DNA of 64,000 nucleotides from Bacteroidetes bacterium UBA3022. Lineage in GTDB: Bacteria; Bacteroidota; Bacteroidia; Chitinophagales; BACL12. The notes beneath the pieces are model-generated. The model made no database searches and was not told the origin of the DNA. It was given only the letters and a program-made list of their open reading frames with translations. The stretch is from contig DDYY01000056.1 in the NCBI GenBank assembly GCA_002346225.1, forward strand, positions 1 to 64,000. Direction: 5' to 3'. Of the stretch, positions 17,774 to 26,859 are shown piece by piece. A program made the position numbers and the translations under genes. Position 1 is the first letter of the stretch; each line of letters starts with the position of its first letter.

Positions 17774-18664
17774 TTACTGCATATTAAGTTTATAACTCTT
17801 ATACAGCGAGTTGACAATTCCATCAGAAAGTCCCTGTTTCGGTACATATATCTTGTCTATACCGGCCCACTTTAAAGCGTTGATATAAATGCGCAAAGCA
17901 GGAACGATAACATCGGCCCTATCGGGTTTCAATCCGAGATCTCTTACTCTTTCTACCATAGATAAGCCATCGATATAAGCCATTACCTTTTTAAGCGTTG
18001 CGGGCGCAAGGTAAAGCTTACCCTGCTTGCCGTACATCTTCATCACTTTATTGATATTTCCACCTACGCCGATGGCGGTCAACCCCGGAAAGTCCGCCTT
18101 GACCTCCATGAGCCATTTCATCAATACTTTCCAGGCATCGTCTGTAACTGTATCATTGAGCAATCGCAGGGTACCAATGTTGGCAGAGTAATTCCTCAGC
18201 ATATCGCCACCACTCAGCAAGGCGAATTCTGTACTACCGCCACCTACATCAATATACAGGTAATTACCCAGGGGGTCTATCCCCGCCTGCTTCAGTGGGT
18301 ATTGCATGATGAGAGAAGCCTCTGCTTCCCCCGGTAAAATTTCAATTTCAATACCTGCCTTCTCTCTTACCAGACGCAATATTTCAGCGCCGTTTTCTGC
18401 ATCCCGCATAGCCGAGGTGGCGCATGCCTTATATGCATTGGCTTTGTGAATATCGATGAGCATCCGCATGACAGTCATGGTCTTAATGACCTGCTCTACC
18501 TTCTCATCCGAGATTCTTCCTGCAAGAAATGCATCCTCTCCTAACCTCACCGGCACCCTCAGTAATTCATCTTTGTGGAATACAGGCCCATTTTTCGTTT
18601 CATAAACATTCACAAACAATAGCCTTATAGCATTACTTCCGATATCAATAGCAGCAAACTTCAC
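17774..18664 (-). CDS. ppx: Exopolyphosphatase, Ppx/GppA family
   Basis: Ppx/GppA phosphatases remove terminal phosphate from polyphosphate or act on pppGpp. The actin-like ATPase fold is visible: phosphate loop AAIDIGSNAIRLLF (about 4-17), YIDVGGGSTEFALL (about 138-151) and GVGGNINKV (about 201-209). At 296 residues it is the short form lacking the C-terminal HD-like domain of E. coli Ppx, as is common in Bacteroidota. It lies directly downstream of ppk1 with 12 bp between, so the enzyme that makes polyphosphate and the one that breaks it down are in one operon. Confidence 0.9.
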   Translation of the reverse strand: MKFAAIDIGSNAIRLLFVNVYETKNGPVFHKDELLRVPVRLGEDAFLAGRISDEKVEQVIKTMTVMRMLIDIHKANAYKACATSAMRDAENGAEILRLVREKAGIEIEILPGEAEASLIMQYPLKQAGIDPLGNYLYIDVGGGSTEFALLSGGDMLRNYSANIGTLRLLNDTVTDDAWKVLMKWLMEVKADFPGLTAIGVGGNINKVMKMYGKQGKLYLAPATLKKVMAYIDGLSMVERVRDLGLKPDRADVIVPALRIYINALKWAGIDKIYVPKQGLSDGIVNSLYKSYKLNMQ

Positions 18665-18676
18665 TTCTCTTGGGTA

Positions 18677-20755
18677 TTAGGTTTCTGATTCACTAAAGTG
18701 CTTAAAGTATTCATAGATGGCGATCTGACTTCTCACAGGAGCATCTTCATTTTCTGGCTGAATGTACTCATTTAAATGATATTGTGAAAGATTCCGGGCC
18801 TTCATATTATCCTTCCATTGTATCTCCAAAATGTCAATCAGCTGTTGCCGGATTTCTTCATCCAATACTTTTACCAGCACTTCCACCCTGTTATCGATAT
18901 TTCGTTCCATCATATCTGCAGAGCCAATGAATACCTCTTCTTTACCCTTATTGTGAAAATATAATATCCTGGGGTGCTCCAGAAATTTATCCAATATACT
19001 AATGGCTTTGATGTTCTCGCTCATTCCTTTCACCTCAGGAACAATGGAACAGGCACTTCTTACTATGAGTCGAATCTTTACACCTGCATTACTAGCCTCG
19101 TATAGCAAAGCAACAATTTCCCGGTCAATAAGGTTGTTCACTTTGATATAGATAGAGGCAGGAGCGCCGCTCTTCGCATGCTTTATTTCTCTGTTGATAA
19201 GCTGTCGGAGTTTCCTTCGAAGATGTATAGGAGCCATGAGAATATTTTTATATGCTCCTATTTCATATTGATTTTCAAAAAATCCAAACACCATCTTCAT
19301 TTCTTTAATAATAGATGGCCGGGTGGTCATCAACATGACATCCGTATAGAGTTTTGCTGTCTTTTCATTGAAATTACCCGTTCCAATGATGCCGTAGTGC
19401 ACTTCGGTATTACCCACCTGTTCACGGACAATGCACAACTTAGCATGCACCTTCAGTTTATTCACACCGAATATCACCTTCACACCTTCTTCCTGCAGGC
19501 GATTCGCCCAATAGATATTATTCTCCTCATCGAAACGCGCCTGTAATTCCATCACCACCGTCACCTGCTTTCCGTTGCGAGCTGCATTGATGAGGGACAA
19601 GGCTACACTGGAGTTGCTGGCCACGCGATACAGCGTCATCTGTATATGCGTTACAGACGGATTAATGGCCGCTTCCCTTAAAAAATCAATGACATGGTTG
19701 AATGTCTGATAGGGAAAGTGCAGCATGATATCCTTCTTCCTGACAACCTGAAAAACACTTGTATGTGGCATCAGCATGGGATGCGCCACAGGTGGATGCA
19801 CGCGGTACCGCAAGCCTATCCGCTGCAGGTCAGGGAAATTGATAAAGTCCTTGAAGTTGTGGTAACGCGCTCCGGGAATTAAAGCGTCGTCCTTATGCAA
19901 CTTCATCTTTCGGACAAAAAAGTCGAGCATTTCTCGCGGCATCTCGGCATCGTAGATGAACCTCACAGGCTCTCCTTTGACACGCCGTTTGACACTCTTC
20001 TGAATGAGTTCTATGAGACTCTGGGATAAATCACTGTCAATGTCCAGTTCTGCATCCCTTGTAATCTTAATGGTATAGGCATCCATTCTGTCGAAGTCGA
20101 AAATCTGATAGACAGAACGAAGGTTGTAGCGAATGACATCATCGAGTAATATGATGAACTTCTTATTGCCTATATCCGGCAGAACAAAAAAGCGGGAGGG
20201 CTCTCCATCCGGAACTTCTATAAGTGAAAACCGGGGCAGCTGACCTTCCTTCAACAATCGCACGGCCAGATAGATGGAGGAGTCACTTAACACCGGCAAT
20301 TTCGTTTCCTGGTCAATCATGATCGGGAAAAGCCTGGGTCGGACACTGTCATTGAAATATTGACGAACTACCTCACCCTGCTCATCAGACAATTGCGATT
20401 CATTCAACAAAAAGATATCTTCTTTTTCGAGCTCTTTCAAAATCTCCAGATAGGAATTATCAAACCTGTTTTTCAATACCAGAATTTTCTTTTGAATCTG
20501 GCTGATAACCTTGGTGGGGTTGATTTCAAATTCCCTGATTTTAGAGCGTTGCAGTTTTGCCATGCGCCTTAGGGTTGCCACCCTTACGCGAAAGAACTCA
20601 TCCTGATTATTGGAGAAAATACCCAGAAAACGCACCCGCTCGTTCAACGGCACACGTTTATCTTCTGCCTCCTGCAAAACCCTTTCGTTAAACGATAACC
20701 AACTGATATCCCTGTGGATATATTTAAATGCGGCAGCTTTCCCCTTCTTTCCCAT
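18677..20755 (-). CDS. ppk1: Polyphosphate kinase 1
   Basis: Makes inorganic polyphosphate from ATP, reversibly. The 692-residue length is normal. Order: N-terminal domain (YIHRDISWLSFNERVLQEA, about 12-30), head domain, and two phospholipase D-like catalytic halves. The first catalytic half contains HIQMTLYRVAS and the phosphohistidine block LKVHAKLCIVRE; then YGIIGTGNFNEKTAKLYTD and, in the last part, YFHNKGKEEVFIGSADMMERNIDNRVEV. These are the ATP-binding and active-site blocks of PPK1. It is followed at once by ppx. A perfect palindrome lies 64-75 bp upstream of its start. Confidence 0.96.
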   Translation of the reverse strand: MGKKGKAAAFKYIHRDISWLSFNERVLQEAEDKRVPLNERVRFLGIFSNNQDEFFRVRVATLRRMAKLQRSKIREFEINPTKVISQIQKKILVLKNRFDNSYLEILKELEKEDIFLLNESQLSDEQGEVVRQYFNDSVRPRLFPIMIDQETKLPVLSDSSIYLAVRLLKEGQLPRFSLIEVPDGEPSRFFVLPDIGNKKFIILLDDVIRYNLRSVYQIFDFDRMDAYTIKITRDAELDIDSDLSQSLIELIQKSVKRRVKGEPVRFIYDAEMPREMLDFFVRKMKLHKDDALIPGARYHNFKDFINFPDLQRIGLRYRVHPPVAHPMLMPHTSVFQVVRKKDIMLHFPYQTFNHVIDFLREAAINPSVTHIQMTLYRVASNSSVALSLINAARNGKQVTVVMELQARFDEENNIYWANRLQEEGVKVIFGVNKLKVHAKLCIVREQVGNTEVHYGIIGTGNFNEKTAKLYTDVMLMTTRPSIIKEMKMVFGFFENQYEIGAYKNILMAPIHLRRKLRQLINREIKHAKSGAPASIYIKVNNLIDREIVALLYEASNAGVKIRLIVRSACSIVPEVKGMSENIKAISILDKFLEHPRILYFHNKGKEEVFIGSADMMERNIDNRVEVLVKVLDEEIRQQLIDILEIQWKDNMKARNLSQYHLNEYIQPENEDAPVRSQIAIYEYFKHFSESET

Positions 20756-20818
20756 AAACGGCTACAAAATAGGTAGTAACCCACGAAAATACATGGAATA
20801 AGGCGGTTTAATCCCCCC

Positions 20819-20830
20819 TGATAATTATCA
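20819..20830. promoter_or_regulatory. Palindrome TGATAATTATCA upstream of ppk1
   Basis: A perfect 12-bp palindrome in the 103-bp gap between the lipoprotein gene and ppk1, both on the minus strand. It could be an operator, but a short AT-rich palindrome can also occur by chance. Confidence 0.25.
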
Positions 20831-20858
20831 AATTATTAATTCCGTGGAACGGCGTCAA

Positions 20859-21386
20859 CTACAAAGTAGCCACACGTCTGAAAGTAACTTCATCCAATTC
20901 AATATTGGTATTGCCTGTGATAATGCGGAACTCAACAGGCGAACTGGAAGTGGTAAACAGGTAAAGCACTTCGCGCTTCCATTCCCAGGCATTCTCTGGT
21001 TGGATATTGGCTGCAAGTACATTTTCGCCATCTTGTACAAGGTAGAGGTAAAAAGCCGCAGAACAACCTGTACTTTCTCCGGCAAGACGGGTGGCTAGCG
21101 ATATTTCATAGGTAGCATCTGCCTCTACCAGCAAATCTTCATTGTACATCAACTCGGTGCATTCAGCAGGGTTTACTTTGAGGGCGCGCCATCCGGCGTA
21201 AGCTTCCCCCTCCTGTATCTGCATTTCTCCACTACCTTCCATAGACCACAGTCCACCAGCAACAGAGAGATCTTCAAAAGAACCATTCTTTACCATATTC
21301 GGATAGGTAGCTATTATCTCCTCTTCCGGAGTGGAACAGGAAACTCCCAGAAGGGCGATACACGATAGCAAGACTACTATTTTCAT
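20859..21386 (-). CDS. Hypothetical lipoprotein with jelly-roll-like domain
   Basis: A 175-residue probable lipoprotein: MKIVVLLSCIALLGVSC gives a lipobox ending at Cys17, when started at the ATG at 21386 rather than the upstream ATG at 21407. The mature part begins NMVKNGSFEDLSVAGGLW and continues with alternating beta segments and EITGNTNIELDEV-like ending (IITGNTNIELDEVTF), the pattern of carbohydrate-binding-module-like beta sandwiches where NGSFE is a usual opening. Binding to a carbohydrate is inference. It stands alone, divergent from the PurM-like gene. Confidence 0.7.
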   Translation of the reverse strand: MKIVVLLSCIALLGVSCSTPEEEIIATYPNMVKNGSFEDLSVAGGLWSMEGSGEMQIQEGEAYAGWRALKVNPAECTELMYNEDLLVEADATYEISLATRLAGESTGCSAAFYLYLVQDGENVLAANIQPENAWEWKREVLYLFTTSSSPVEFRIITGNTNIELDEVTFRRVATL

Positions 21387-21584
21387 ACAGTTGATTTTAC
21401 ATTTCAAAAGTACATGCTGAAATCTAATTTTGGTGACTTAAATAGAAAAAATAAGGCTAAATATACTGCAATAACTGTCTATTTGTGACATGATATATAA
21501 CCCTCCTAAACCCATGGAGGTAATGATGATTTGTAATTCTTACAGGTGTTTACAAGCCGGGAAAGAGAGGTCGGAATCATTCTT

Positions 21585-21592
21585 TATTTTTG
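21585..21592 (+). promoter_or_regulatory. TAnnTTTG element abutting purM-like start
   Basis: TATTTTTG ends only 7 nt before the ATG at 21600. Bacteroidota transcripts usually start a few nucleotides after this element, so the message would have almost no leader. It also argues against the longer frame starting at 21546. Confidence 0.6.
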
Positions 21593-21599
21593 TGCAACA

Positions 21600-22766
21600 A
21601 TGATTGAAAAATATGATTCCCGGGGCGTCTCTTCTCAAAAAGAGGAAGTGCACGCCGCCATCAAAAATCTTTCTAAAGGGCTGTACCCCACGGCTTTCTG
21701 TAAAATCTTACCCGATATAAGCGGTGGCAGTGAACACCATTGTAATATCATGCACGCCGATACGGCAGGAACAAAAACTGCGCTGGCATATGTGTATTGG
21801 CGGGAGACCGGTGACCTTTCAGTCTGGGAGGGAATTGCACAGGACGCTTTAGTGATGAATCTTGACGATATGGCTTGCGTTGGTGTGACAGACCAGTTCA
21901 TCATATCCTCTACTATCGGAAGAAACAAGCACCTGGTCCCCGGAGAGGTATTAACAGCACTTATTGAAGGCACTTATGCTTTCATCGAAAAGATGGCCGG
22001 ATACGGCATTGAGATACATCACAGCGGTGGTGAAACAGCCGATGTTGGTGACATTGTCCGTACGGTTGATGTAGGCATAACTGCATTTGGCCGCCAGGAA
22101 AAAAGCCGACTCCTTATCAATAACATCCGCGAAGGAAATGTAATCGTTGGTCTTGCCTCTTTTGGTCAGTCCTCTTATGAAACACGGTACAATGGCGGCA
22201 TGGGTAGCAATGGCCTTACCAGTGCCCGTCACGATGTATTTTCCAAAGCGTATTTCGATAAATACCCGGAGTCTTTTGCGCCGCAAACGGATGCAGCTCT
22301 GGTTTATGCCGGCAGTAAATTATTGACCGACCCGTCGCCCATAGAAGGCGTGAACATGGGGCAACTGGTCCTGGCACCAACGCGTACCTACCTTCCGGTT
22401 ATCCGGACCATACTCAATGATTTCTATCCCCAAATCGATGGCATGATACATTGTACGGGAGGAGGACAAACCAAAGTGCTCCATTTCACACAGAATGTGC
22501 ACATCATAAAGGATAACCTGATGTCTCCTCCACCGCTTTTCGATATCATTCGGGAGGAGAGCAAAACCCCACTGCGCGAGATGTACAAGGTGTTCAACAT
22601 GGGTCACCGCCTGGAAGTATATACCGATGCTGCTACTGCCGGGGAGATTGTGAAGATTGCAGAAAGCTTTCAGATTGATGCCCGTATCATCGGAAGAGTG
22701 GAAGGATTTGAAGGAAATAAATTGACGATTGCAACAAGTGAGGGGCAATTTGAGTATATAGGATAA
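21600..22766 (+). CDS. purM: Phosphoribosylformylglycinamidine cyclo-ligase (AIR synthase)
   Basis: A 388-residue AIR synthase/PurM-like enzyme that closes FGAM to aminoimidazole ribotide in purine synthesis. The first half contains HADTAGTKTALAYVYW, NLDDMACVGVTDQF and HHSGGETADVGDIVRTVDVG, the ATP- and Mg-binding blocks of the family; the C-terminal half has GMIHCTGGGQTKVL and the VFNMGHRLEVY segment typical of PurM. It is the longer Bacteroidota form, about 40 residues more than E. coli PurM. Start chosen at 21600 because IEKYDSRGVSS follows and a TAnnTTTG promoter lies directly before it. It is followed by rocD with its own promoter. Confidence 0.87.
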   Translation: MIEKYDSRGVSSQKEEVHAAIKNLSKGLYPTAFCKILPDISGGSEHHCNIMHADTAGTKTALAYVYWRETGDLSVWEGIAQDALVMNLDDMACVGVTDQFIISSTIGRNKHLVPGEVLTALIEGTYAFIEKMAGYGIEIHHSGGETADVGDIVRTVDVGITAFGRQEKSRLLINNIREGNVIVGLASFGQSSYETRYNGGMGSNGLTSARHDVFSKAYFDKYPESFAPQTDAALVYAGSKLLTDPSPIEGVNMGQLVLAPTRTYLPVIRTILNDFYPQIDGMIHCTGGGQTKVLHFTQNVHIIKDNLMSPPPLFDIIREESKTPLREMYKVFNMGHRLEVYTDAATAGEIVKIAESFQIDARIIGRVEGFEGNKLTIATSEGQFEYIG

Positions 22767-22801
22767 TACCCCTTAGTCATCAAAATACAGGCGGTATTAA
22801 G

Positions 22802-22809
22802 TACATTTG
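22802..22809 (+). promoter_or_regulatory. TAnnTTTG element that fixes the rocD start
   Basis: TACATTTG here overlaps the TTG at 22807 that begins the longest frame of the aminotransferase. A start codon inside the promoter would not be transcribed, so the ATG at 22831 is the true start, with a leader of about 15 nt. Confidence 0.6.
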
Positions 22810-22830
22810 TCAGAAGCGAAAATTCATAAC

Positions 22831-24057
22831 ATGCAAGTATTGACGACCAATTATTTTATTGAGCTGGAGGAAAAGTATGGAGCCCACAACTATCATCCGC
22901 TTCCTGTTGTATTGAGCAAAGCGGAAGGGGTACACGTGTGGGATGTGGAAGGAAAACATTATTACGATTTCCTTTCTGCATACAGTGCAGTAAATCAGGG
23001 TCATTGTCATCCCAGGCTGCAACAGGCAATGCAGGAGCAGGCTACTAAACTCACCTTAACCAGCCGTGCCTTTTATAACGATGTGCTTGGTGAATATGAA
23101 AAATACATAACTGAACTATTCGGCTTTGATAAGGTACTGCCGATGAATTCCGGTGTCGAAGCTGTAGAAACGGCCATCAAACTTTGCCGGAAATGGGGTT
23201 ATATGATCAAAGGTATCGCCCCCAACAAGGCCAAGATCATAGTTTTAGAACACAACTTCCATGGTCGCACGAGCGGCGTCATCTCTTTCTCTACTGACCC
23301 CTCTTCCCGTACCGACTTCGGTCCTTACATGCCGGGCTATGTGGTAGTGCCTTATAATGACCTCCCCGCACTGAGCATTGACCTGCAGGATCCCGATGTA
23401 GCAGGATTGCTGGTGGAACCCATTCAGGGAGAAGCCGGTGTTGTGGTGCCGGATGAAGGGTATCTGGCGAAAGCGGCTCAAATGTGTGATGAAGCCAATG
23501 TGCTGTTCATGGCTGATGAAATTCAGACAGGTCTCTGCCGCACCGGCAAGATGCTGGCATGCGATTACGAGGGAGTTAAGCCCGATATCCTGATACTTGG
23601 AAAGGCACTCTCCGGTGGAATGCTGCCGGTTTCAGCTGTGTTGGCAGACGATTATATCATGCTTTGCATCAAACCGGGTGAACATGGCTCCACCTTTGGA
23701 GGTAACCCACTCGCCTGTAAGATAGCCATGACTGCACTGGAAATTCTCATTGACGAAAAGTTGGCAGAAAATGCTTTTCACATGGGCAATATGCTACGTA
23801 GTGCCCTGGAAAAAATGGACAAGGAAGTCATCAATCACGTCCGGGGCAAAGGACTATTAAATGCCATCATTGTGCAAGGGTATCACGGTCGCGATGCATG
23901 GGACTTCTGTATGATGCTGAAGAACAACGGTTTACTTGCCAAGCCTACGCATGGTGATAAGATCCGCTTTGCGCCCCCGCTGGTGATTAACGAAGAGGAG
24001 ATGCAGGAATGTATCGCCATTATAGATAAGACGGTTAGCGATTTCAAATCGCATTAA
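22831..24057 (+). CDS. rocD: Ornithine aminotransferase
   Basis: A class III PLP-dependent aminotransferase of 408 residues that converts ornithine and 2-oxoglutarate to glutamate semialdehyde and glutamate. Landmarks: [17 protein letters not shown] near the N-terminus, [21 protein letters not shown] (PLP-phosphate region), [46 protein letters not shown], and the PLP lysine in [16 protein letters not shown], followed by [10 protein letters not shown]. These are specific for ornithine aminotransferases. The start at 22831 follows from the promoter position. It is convergent with the ABC ATPase gene. Confidence 0.94.
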   Translation: MQVLTTNYFIELEEKYGAHNYHPLPVVLSKAEGVHVWDVEGKHYYDFLSAYSAVNQGHCHPRLQQAMQEQATKLTLTSRAFYNDVLGEYEKYITELFGFDKVLPMNSGVEAVETAIKLCRKWGYMIKGIAPNKAKIIVLEHNFHGRTSGVISFSTDPSSRTDFGPYMPGYVVVPYNDLPALSIDLQDPDVAGLLVEPIQGEAGVVVPDEGYLAKAAQMCDEANVLFMADEIQTGLCRTGKMLACDYEGVKPDILILGKALSGGMLPVSAVLADDYIMLCIKPGEHGSTFGGNPLACKIAMTALEILIDEKLAENAFHMGNMLRSALEKMDKEVINHVRGKGLLNAIIVQGYHGRDAWDFCMMLKNNGLLAKPTHGDKIRFAPPLVINEEEMQECIAIIDKTVSDFKSH

Positions 24058-24062
24058 TTGAA

Positions 24063-24674
24063 TCAGGCGGGCATGCGGTAGTGCTTAGTGGCCGGGGAAT
24101 ATTCGCGCTCCTGATTGGATGCAATGATAACAACCCTTCCGTCACGGTGCTGATTCAGTAAACCGATATACCAATCGACACCGGCTTCATCCAGATTTGT
24201 GGCAGGCTCATCGAGCAACACAATTGATGTATCAGCCAGCAATGCCAGTGATGTCTTTAGTCGCTGTTGCATGCCCGATGAAAAGTAACGCAACGTTTTA
24301 TTCGCGTGTTTTTCCAGGCCGGTTAATTCCATAACATCTCTTACACTGCTATCGTTTCTAAAGGCTTTCATACTGTGATGAAAGGCGATATTCTCACGTA
24401 AGGTAAATTCCTGAATCAACTCAATATAAGGTCCTGTAACCGATACCTGTCTGAAAATGTCTTCCCTGGCAATCTCCCTGCCATTGCTCGTCCATTGTAT
24501 GGTTCCCTCTGAAGGCGTGAGCAGACCTGCTATTATCCTGAGTAGGGTACTTTTACCCGATCCATTAGGGCCTGTAATTGCGTAGATATTACCTTCCTCA
24601 AAGAACCAATCTATCCCTTGAAAAATCCATTCGTAATTGAAACGTTTAGCAATCCCTTGAAGCTGAATTTTCAT
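24063..24674 (-). CDS. ABC transporter ATP-binding protein
   Basis: A small 203-residue ABC ATPase with Walker A GPNGSGKST (about 35-43), signature YFSSGMQQRL (about 131-140), Walker B SIVLLDEPATNLDE and a shortened tail. It resembles CcmA-type ATPases, but no permease gene is next to it, so the exported substrate cannot be named. Its start overlaps the lpxA stop by 4 bp (ATGA) and it ends the lipid A operon, which suggests an envelope role; that is inference. Confidence 0.88.
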   Translation of the reverse strand: MKIQLQGIAKRFNYEWIFQGIDWFFEEGNIYAITGPNGSGKSTLLRIIAGLLTPSEGTIQWTSNGREIAREDIFRQVSVTGPYIELIQEFTLRENIAFHHSMKAFRNDSSVRDVMELTGLEKHANKTLRYFSSGMQQRLKTSLALLADTSIVLLDEPATNLDEAGVDWYIGLLNQHRDGRVVIIASNQEREYSPATKHYRMPA

Positions 24675-25459
24675 TCACTGATATGACGGAAGCCCTTCAT
24701 GACACCTCCTTTTGAATTTCGTATAAAGGTGAGTACCTGATCTCTCTCGGCAGAAGCATTGAAGTCCGCTTCAATCAATCCAATAGCTTTTGTGATATTA
24801 TAGCCTCGAACAAAGAGTGTACGATATATCTCCTGAATGTGATGGATATTTTCAGGAGAAAAGCCTCTTCTTCTAAGGCCAATTGAATTAACTCCGGCGT
24901 ATGCCAGAGGCTCACGAGCAGCTTTAACAAAAGGGGGCACATCTTTCCTCACCAGCGAACCTCCGGCAATGAAGGCATGCGCGCCAATCCTGATAAACTG
25001 CTGTACAGCCACCATACCTTCCAATATGGCCCAGTCTTCAATCTCCACATGACCGGCCAGATTCACACTATTAGCCAGTATCACATTATTGCCTATTTGA
25101 CAATCATGTGCTACGTGGCTGTAAGCCATAAGCAAGCAGTTGCTGCCAATGACTGTCTTTTGAGCATAGCTGGTTCCTCTGTTCACGGTCACACACTCTC
25201 TGATGGTTGTTCCATCGCCAATTACTGCGGCAGTATTTTCCCCTCTGTATTTAAGGTCTTGAGGTATAGCCCCGATAACAGCTCCCGGAAAAACTTTGCA
25301 GTTCTTCCCGATTCTTGTCCCGGGCATAATATTTACGTTGGGACCAATCCAGGAACCTTCACCTATCACTACATTCTTAGAAATAAAGGCGAATGGCTCA
25401 ATTACCACACTATCGGCTATTTCAGCCTGCGGATGCACATATGCTAGGGGTTGATTCAT
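24671..25459 (-). CDS. lpxA: UDP-N-acetylglucosamine acyltransferase LpxA
   Basis: Catalyses the first acylation of lipid A, adding a 3-hydroxyacyl chain to UDP-GlcNAc. The 262-residue protein is a left-handed beta-helix built of hexapeptide repeats (from HPQAEIADSVVIEPF), with the catalytic His in LLMAYSHVAHDCQIGNN, GAIPQDLKYRGE and the C-terminal helical part GVNSIGLRRRGFSPENI. It overlaps lpxC/fabZ by 4 bp and the ABC ATPase by 4 bp. Functionally the set lpxD, lpxC/fabZ, lpxA covers the first three lipid A steps. Confidence 0.96.
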   Translation of the reverse strand: MNQPLAYVHPQAEIADSVVIEPFAFISKNVVIGEGSWIGPNVNIMPGTRIGKNCKVFPGAVIGAIPQDLKYRGENTAAVIGDGTTIRECVTVNRGTSYAQKTVIGSNCLLMAYSHVAHDCQIGNNVILANSVNLAGHVEIEDWAILEGMVAVQQFIRIGAHAFIAGGSLVRKDVPPFVKAAREPLAYAGVNSIGLRRRGFSPENIHHIQEIYRTLFVRGYNITKAIGLIEADFNASAERDQVLTFIRNSKGGVMKGFRHISE

Positions 25460-26859
25460 TTAGCTACACTTCTTTTTACAACTTGTGCCGTGAGTTCGCC
25501 TTCCGTGACGAGTGTATTGCCAACATAAGCAGTTGCTTTCATTTCGCAAATACCTCGACGGATGGGATGCATTAATTCCATTTTCAAAATGAGCGTATCA
25601 CCCGGAAGGACTTTCTTTTTGAACTTAACTTTATCAATTTTCAGAAAATAGGTATCGTAATTTTCAGGGTCATCAACCTGGTTCAATACAAATATACCAC
25701 CTGCCTGCGCCAGTGCTTCAATTTGCAAAACACCCGGCATCACCGGATTTCCGGGGAAATGCCCCATGAAGTAACCCTCGTTAAAAGTAACGTTCTTAAC
25801 GCCAACCACATACTTATCAGTAATCTCAATGATCTTATCTACCAGCAACATAGGATACCGGTGAGGCAGCATGGTGTTGATACGGTTGATGTCGATAATA
25901 GGCTCTACATCCGGATTGTACATCGGAGCCATGATATTCTTGCGGTTCTTGGCGTAGCTTTTAATCAGCTTGGCAAATTGAACATTGGCCGAATGCCCGG
26001 GCCTGTTGGCAATAACTTTCCCTTTAATGGGCTTTCCTGCCAGAGCGAGATCGCCAATGACATCCAATAACTTGTGCCGCGCAGGCTCATTTACATGATG
26101 CAATTCCAGGTTATTCAGAATACCCTCTTTGCGCACTGAAACAGTTTCCTTGTGGAACATTTGCTTCAGTTTCTCCATCTCTTTCGGACTCACCTCCTTA
26201 TCTACTATTACAATGGCATTGTTGAGGTCGCCGCCCTGAATGAGGTTATTCTCGTACAGCATTTCCAGCTCGTGCAGAAAACAAAAGGTCCTGCTGCTCG
26301 CAATTTCTGTTTTGAAATCCAGCATGGAATTCAAGGTGGCGTGCTGCTGTCCCAATACTTTGGAATCAAAATCAATCATCACTGTCACCTGATAGTCGTC
26401 GGCCGGTAATACCATCATTTCGGTATTCCGCTCCACATCCATCAGACTCAGGTTCTCTTTGATTTCTATGCATTCGCGCTCAGCGTCCTGTTCATCAAGC
26501 CCAATGGCTGCGATAGCCTCCACAAAAACTTTGGAGCTACCGTCCATTATGGGTGTTTCTGATGCATTGAGGTCAATCATTACATTGTCAACCCCCATGC
26601 CTACCAGGGCTGCCAGTGTGTGTTCAATGGTACTCACTTTGACACCATTTCTTGCTATAGTGGTTCCACGGGCAGTATCAATTACCAGATCTGCATCTGC
26701 TTCAATCACAGGCTGTCCTGCCACATCCACCCTGCGAAACTTGTAACCGTGATTGGGAGGTGCCGGATGAAATGTCATCTCTACCTGCTGACCGGTGTGC
26801 AGTCCAACACCCGCCACAGTTACTGATTTCTTGATTGTTTGTTGCAATTGTGCTGCCAT
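25456..26859 (-). CDS. lpxC/fabZ: Bifunctional LpxC deacetylase / FabZ dehydratase
   Basis: A 467-residue fusion typical of Bacteroidota. The LpxC part (about 1-305) is the zinc deacetylase committing to lipid A synthesis: HTGQQVEM near the N-terminus, STIEHTLAALVGMGVDN with a zinc His, and HKLLDVIGDLALAG with further zinc ligands. The FabZ part (about 325-465) is the 3-hydroxyacyl-ACP dehydratase: LPHRYPMLLVDKI, then GHFPGNPVMPGVLQIEALAQAGG with catalytic His and Glu. Fusion ties fatty acid and lipid A flux together. The ATG shares one base with the lpxD stop (TAATG). Confidence 0.97.
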   Translation of the reverse strand: MAAQLQQTIKKSVTVAGVGLHTGQQVEMTFHPAPPNHGYKFRRVDVAGQPVIEADADLVIDTARGTTIARNGVKVSTIEHTLAALVGMGVDNVMIDLNASETPIMDGSSKVFVEAIAAIGLDEQDAERECIEIKENLSLMDVERNTEMMVLPADDYQVTVMIDFDSKVLGQQHATLNSMLDFKTEIASSRTFCFLHELEMLYENNLIQGGDLNNAIVIVDKEVSPKEMEKLKQMFHKETVSVRKEGILNNLELHHVNEPARHKLLDVIGDLALAGKPIKGKVIANRPGHSANVQFAKLIKSYAKNRKNIMAPMYNPDVEPIIDINRINTMLPHRYPMLLVDKIIEITDKYVVGVKNVTFNEGYFMGHFPGNPVMPGVLQIEALAQAGGIFVLNQVDDPENYDTYFLKIDKVKFKKKVLPGDTLILKMELMHPIRRGICEMKATAYVGNTLVTEGELTAQVVKRSVAK

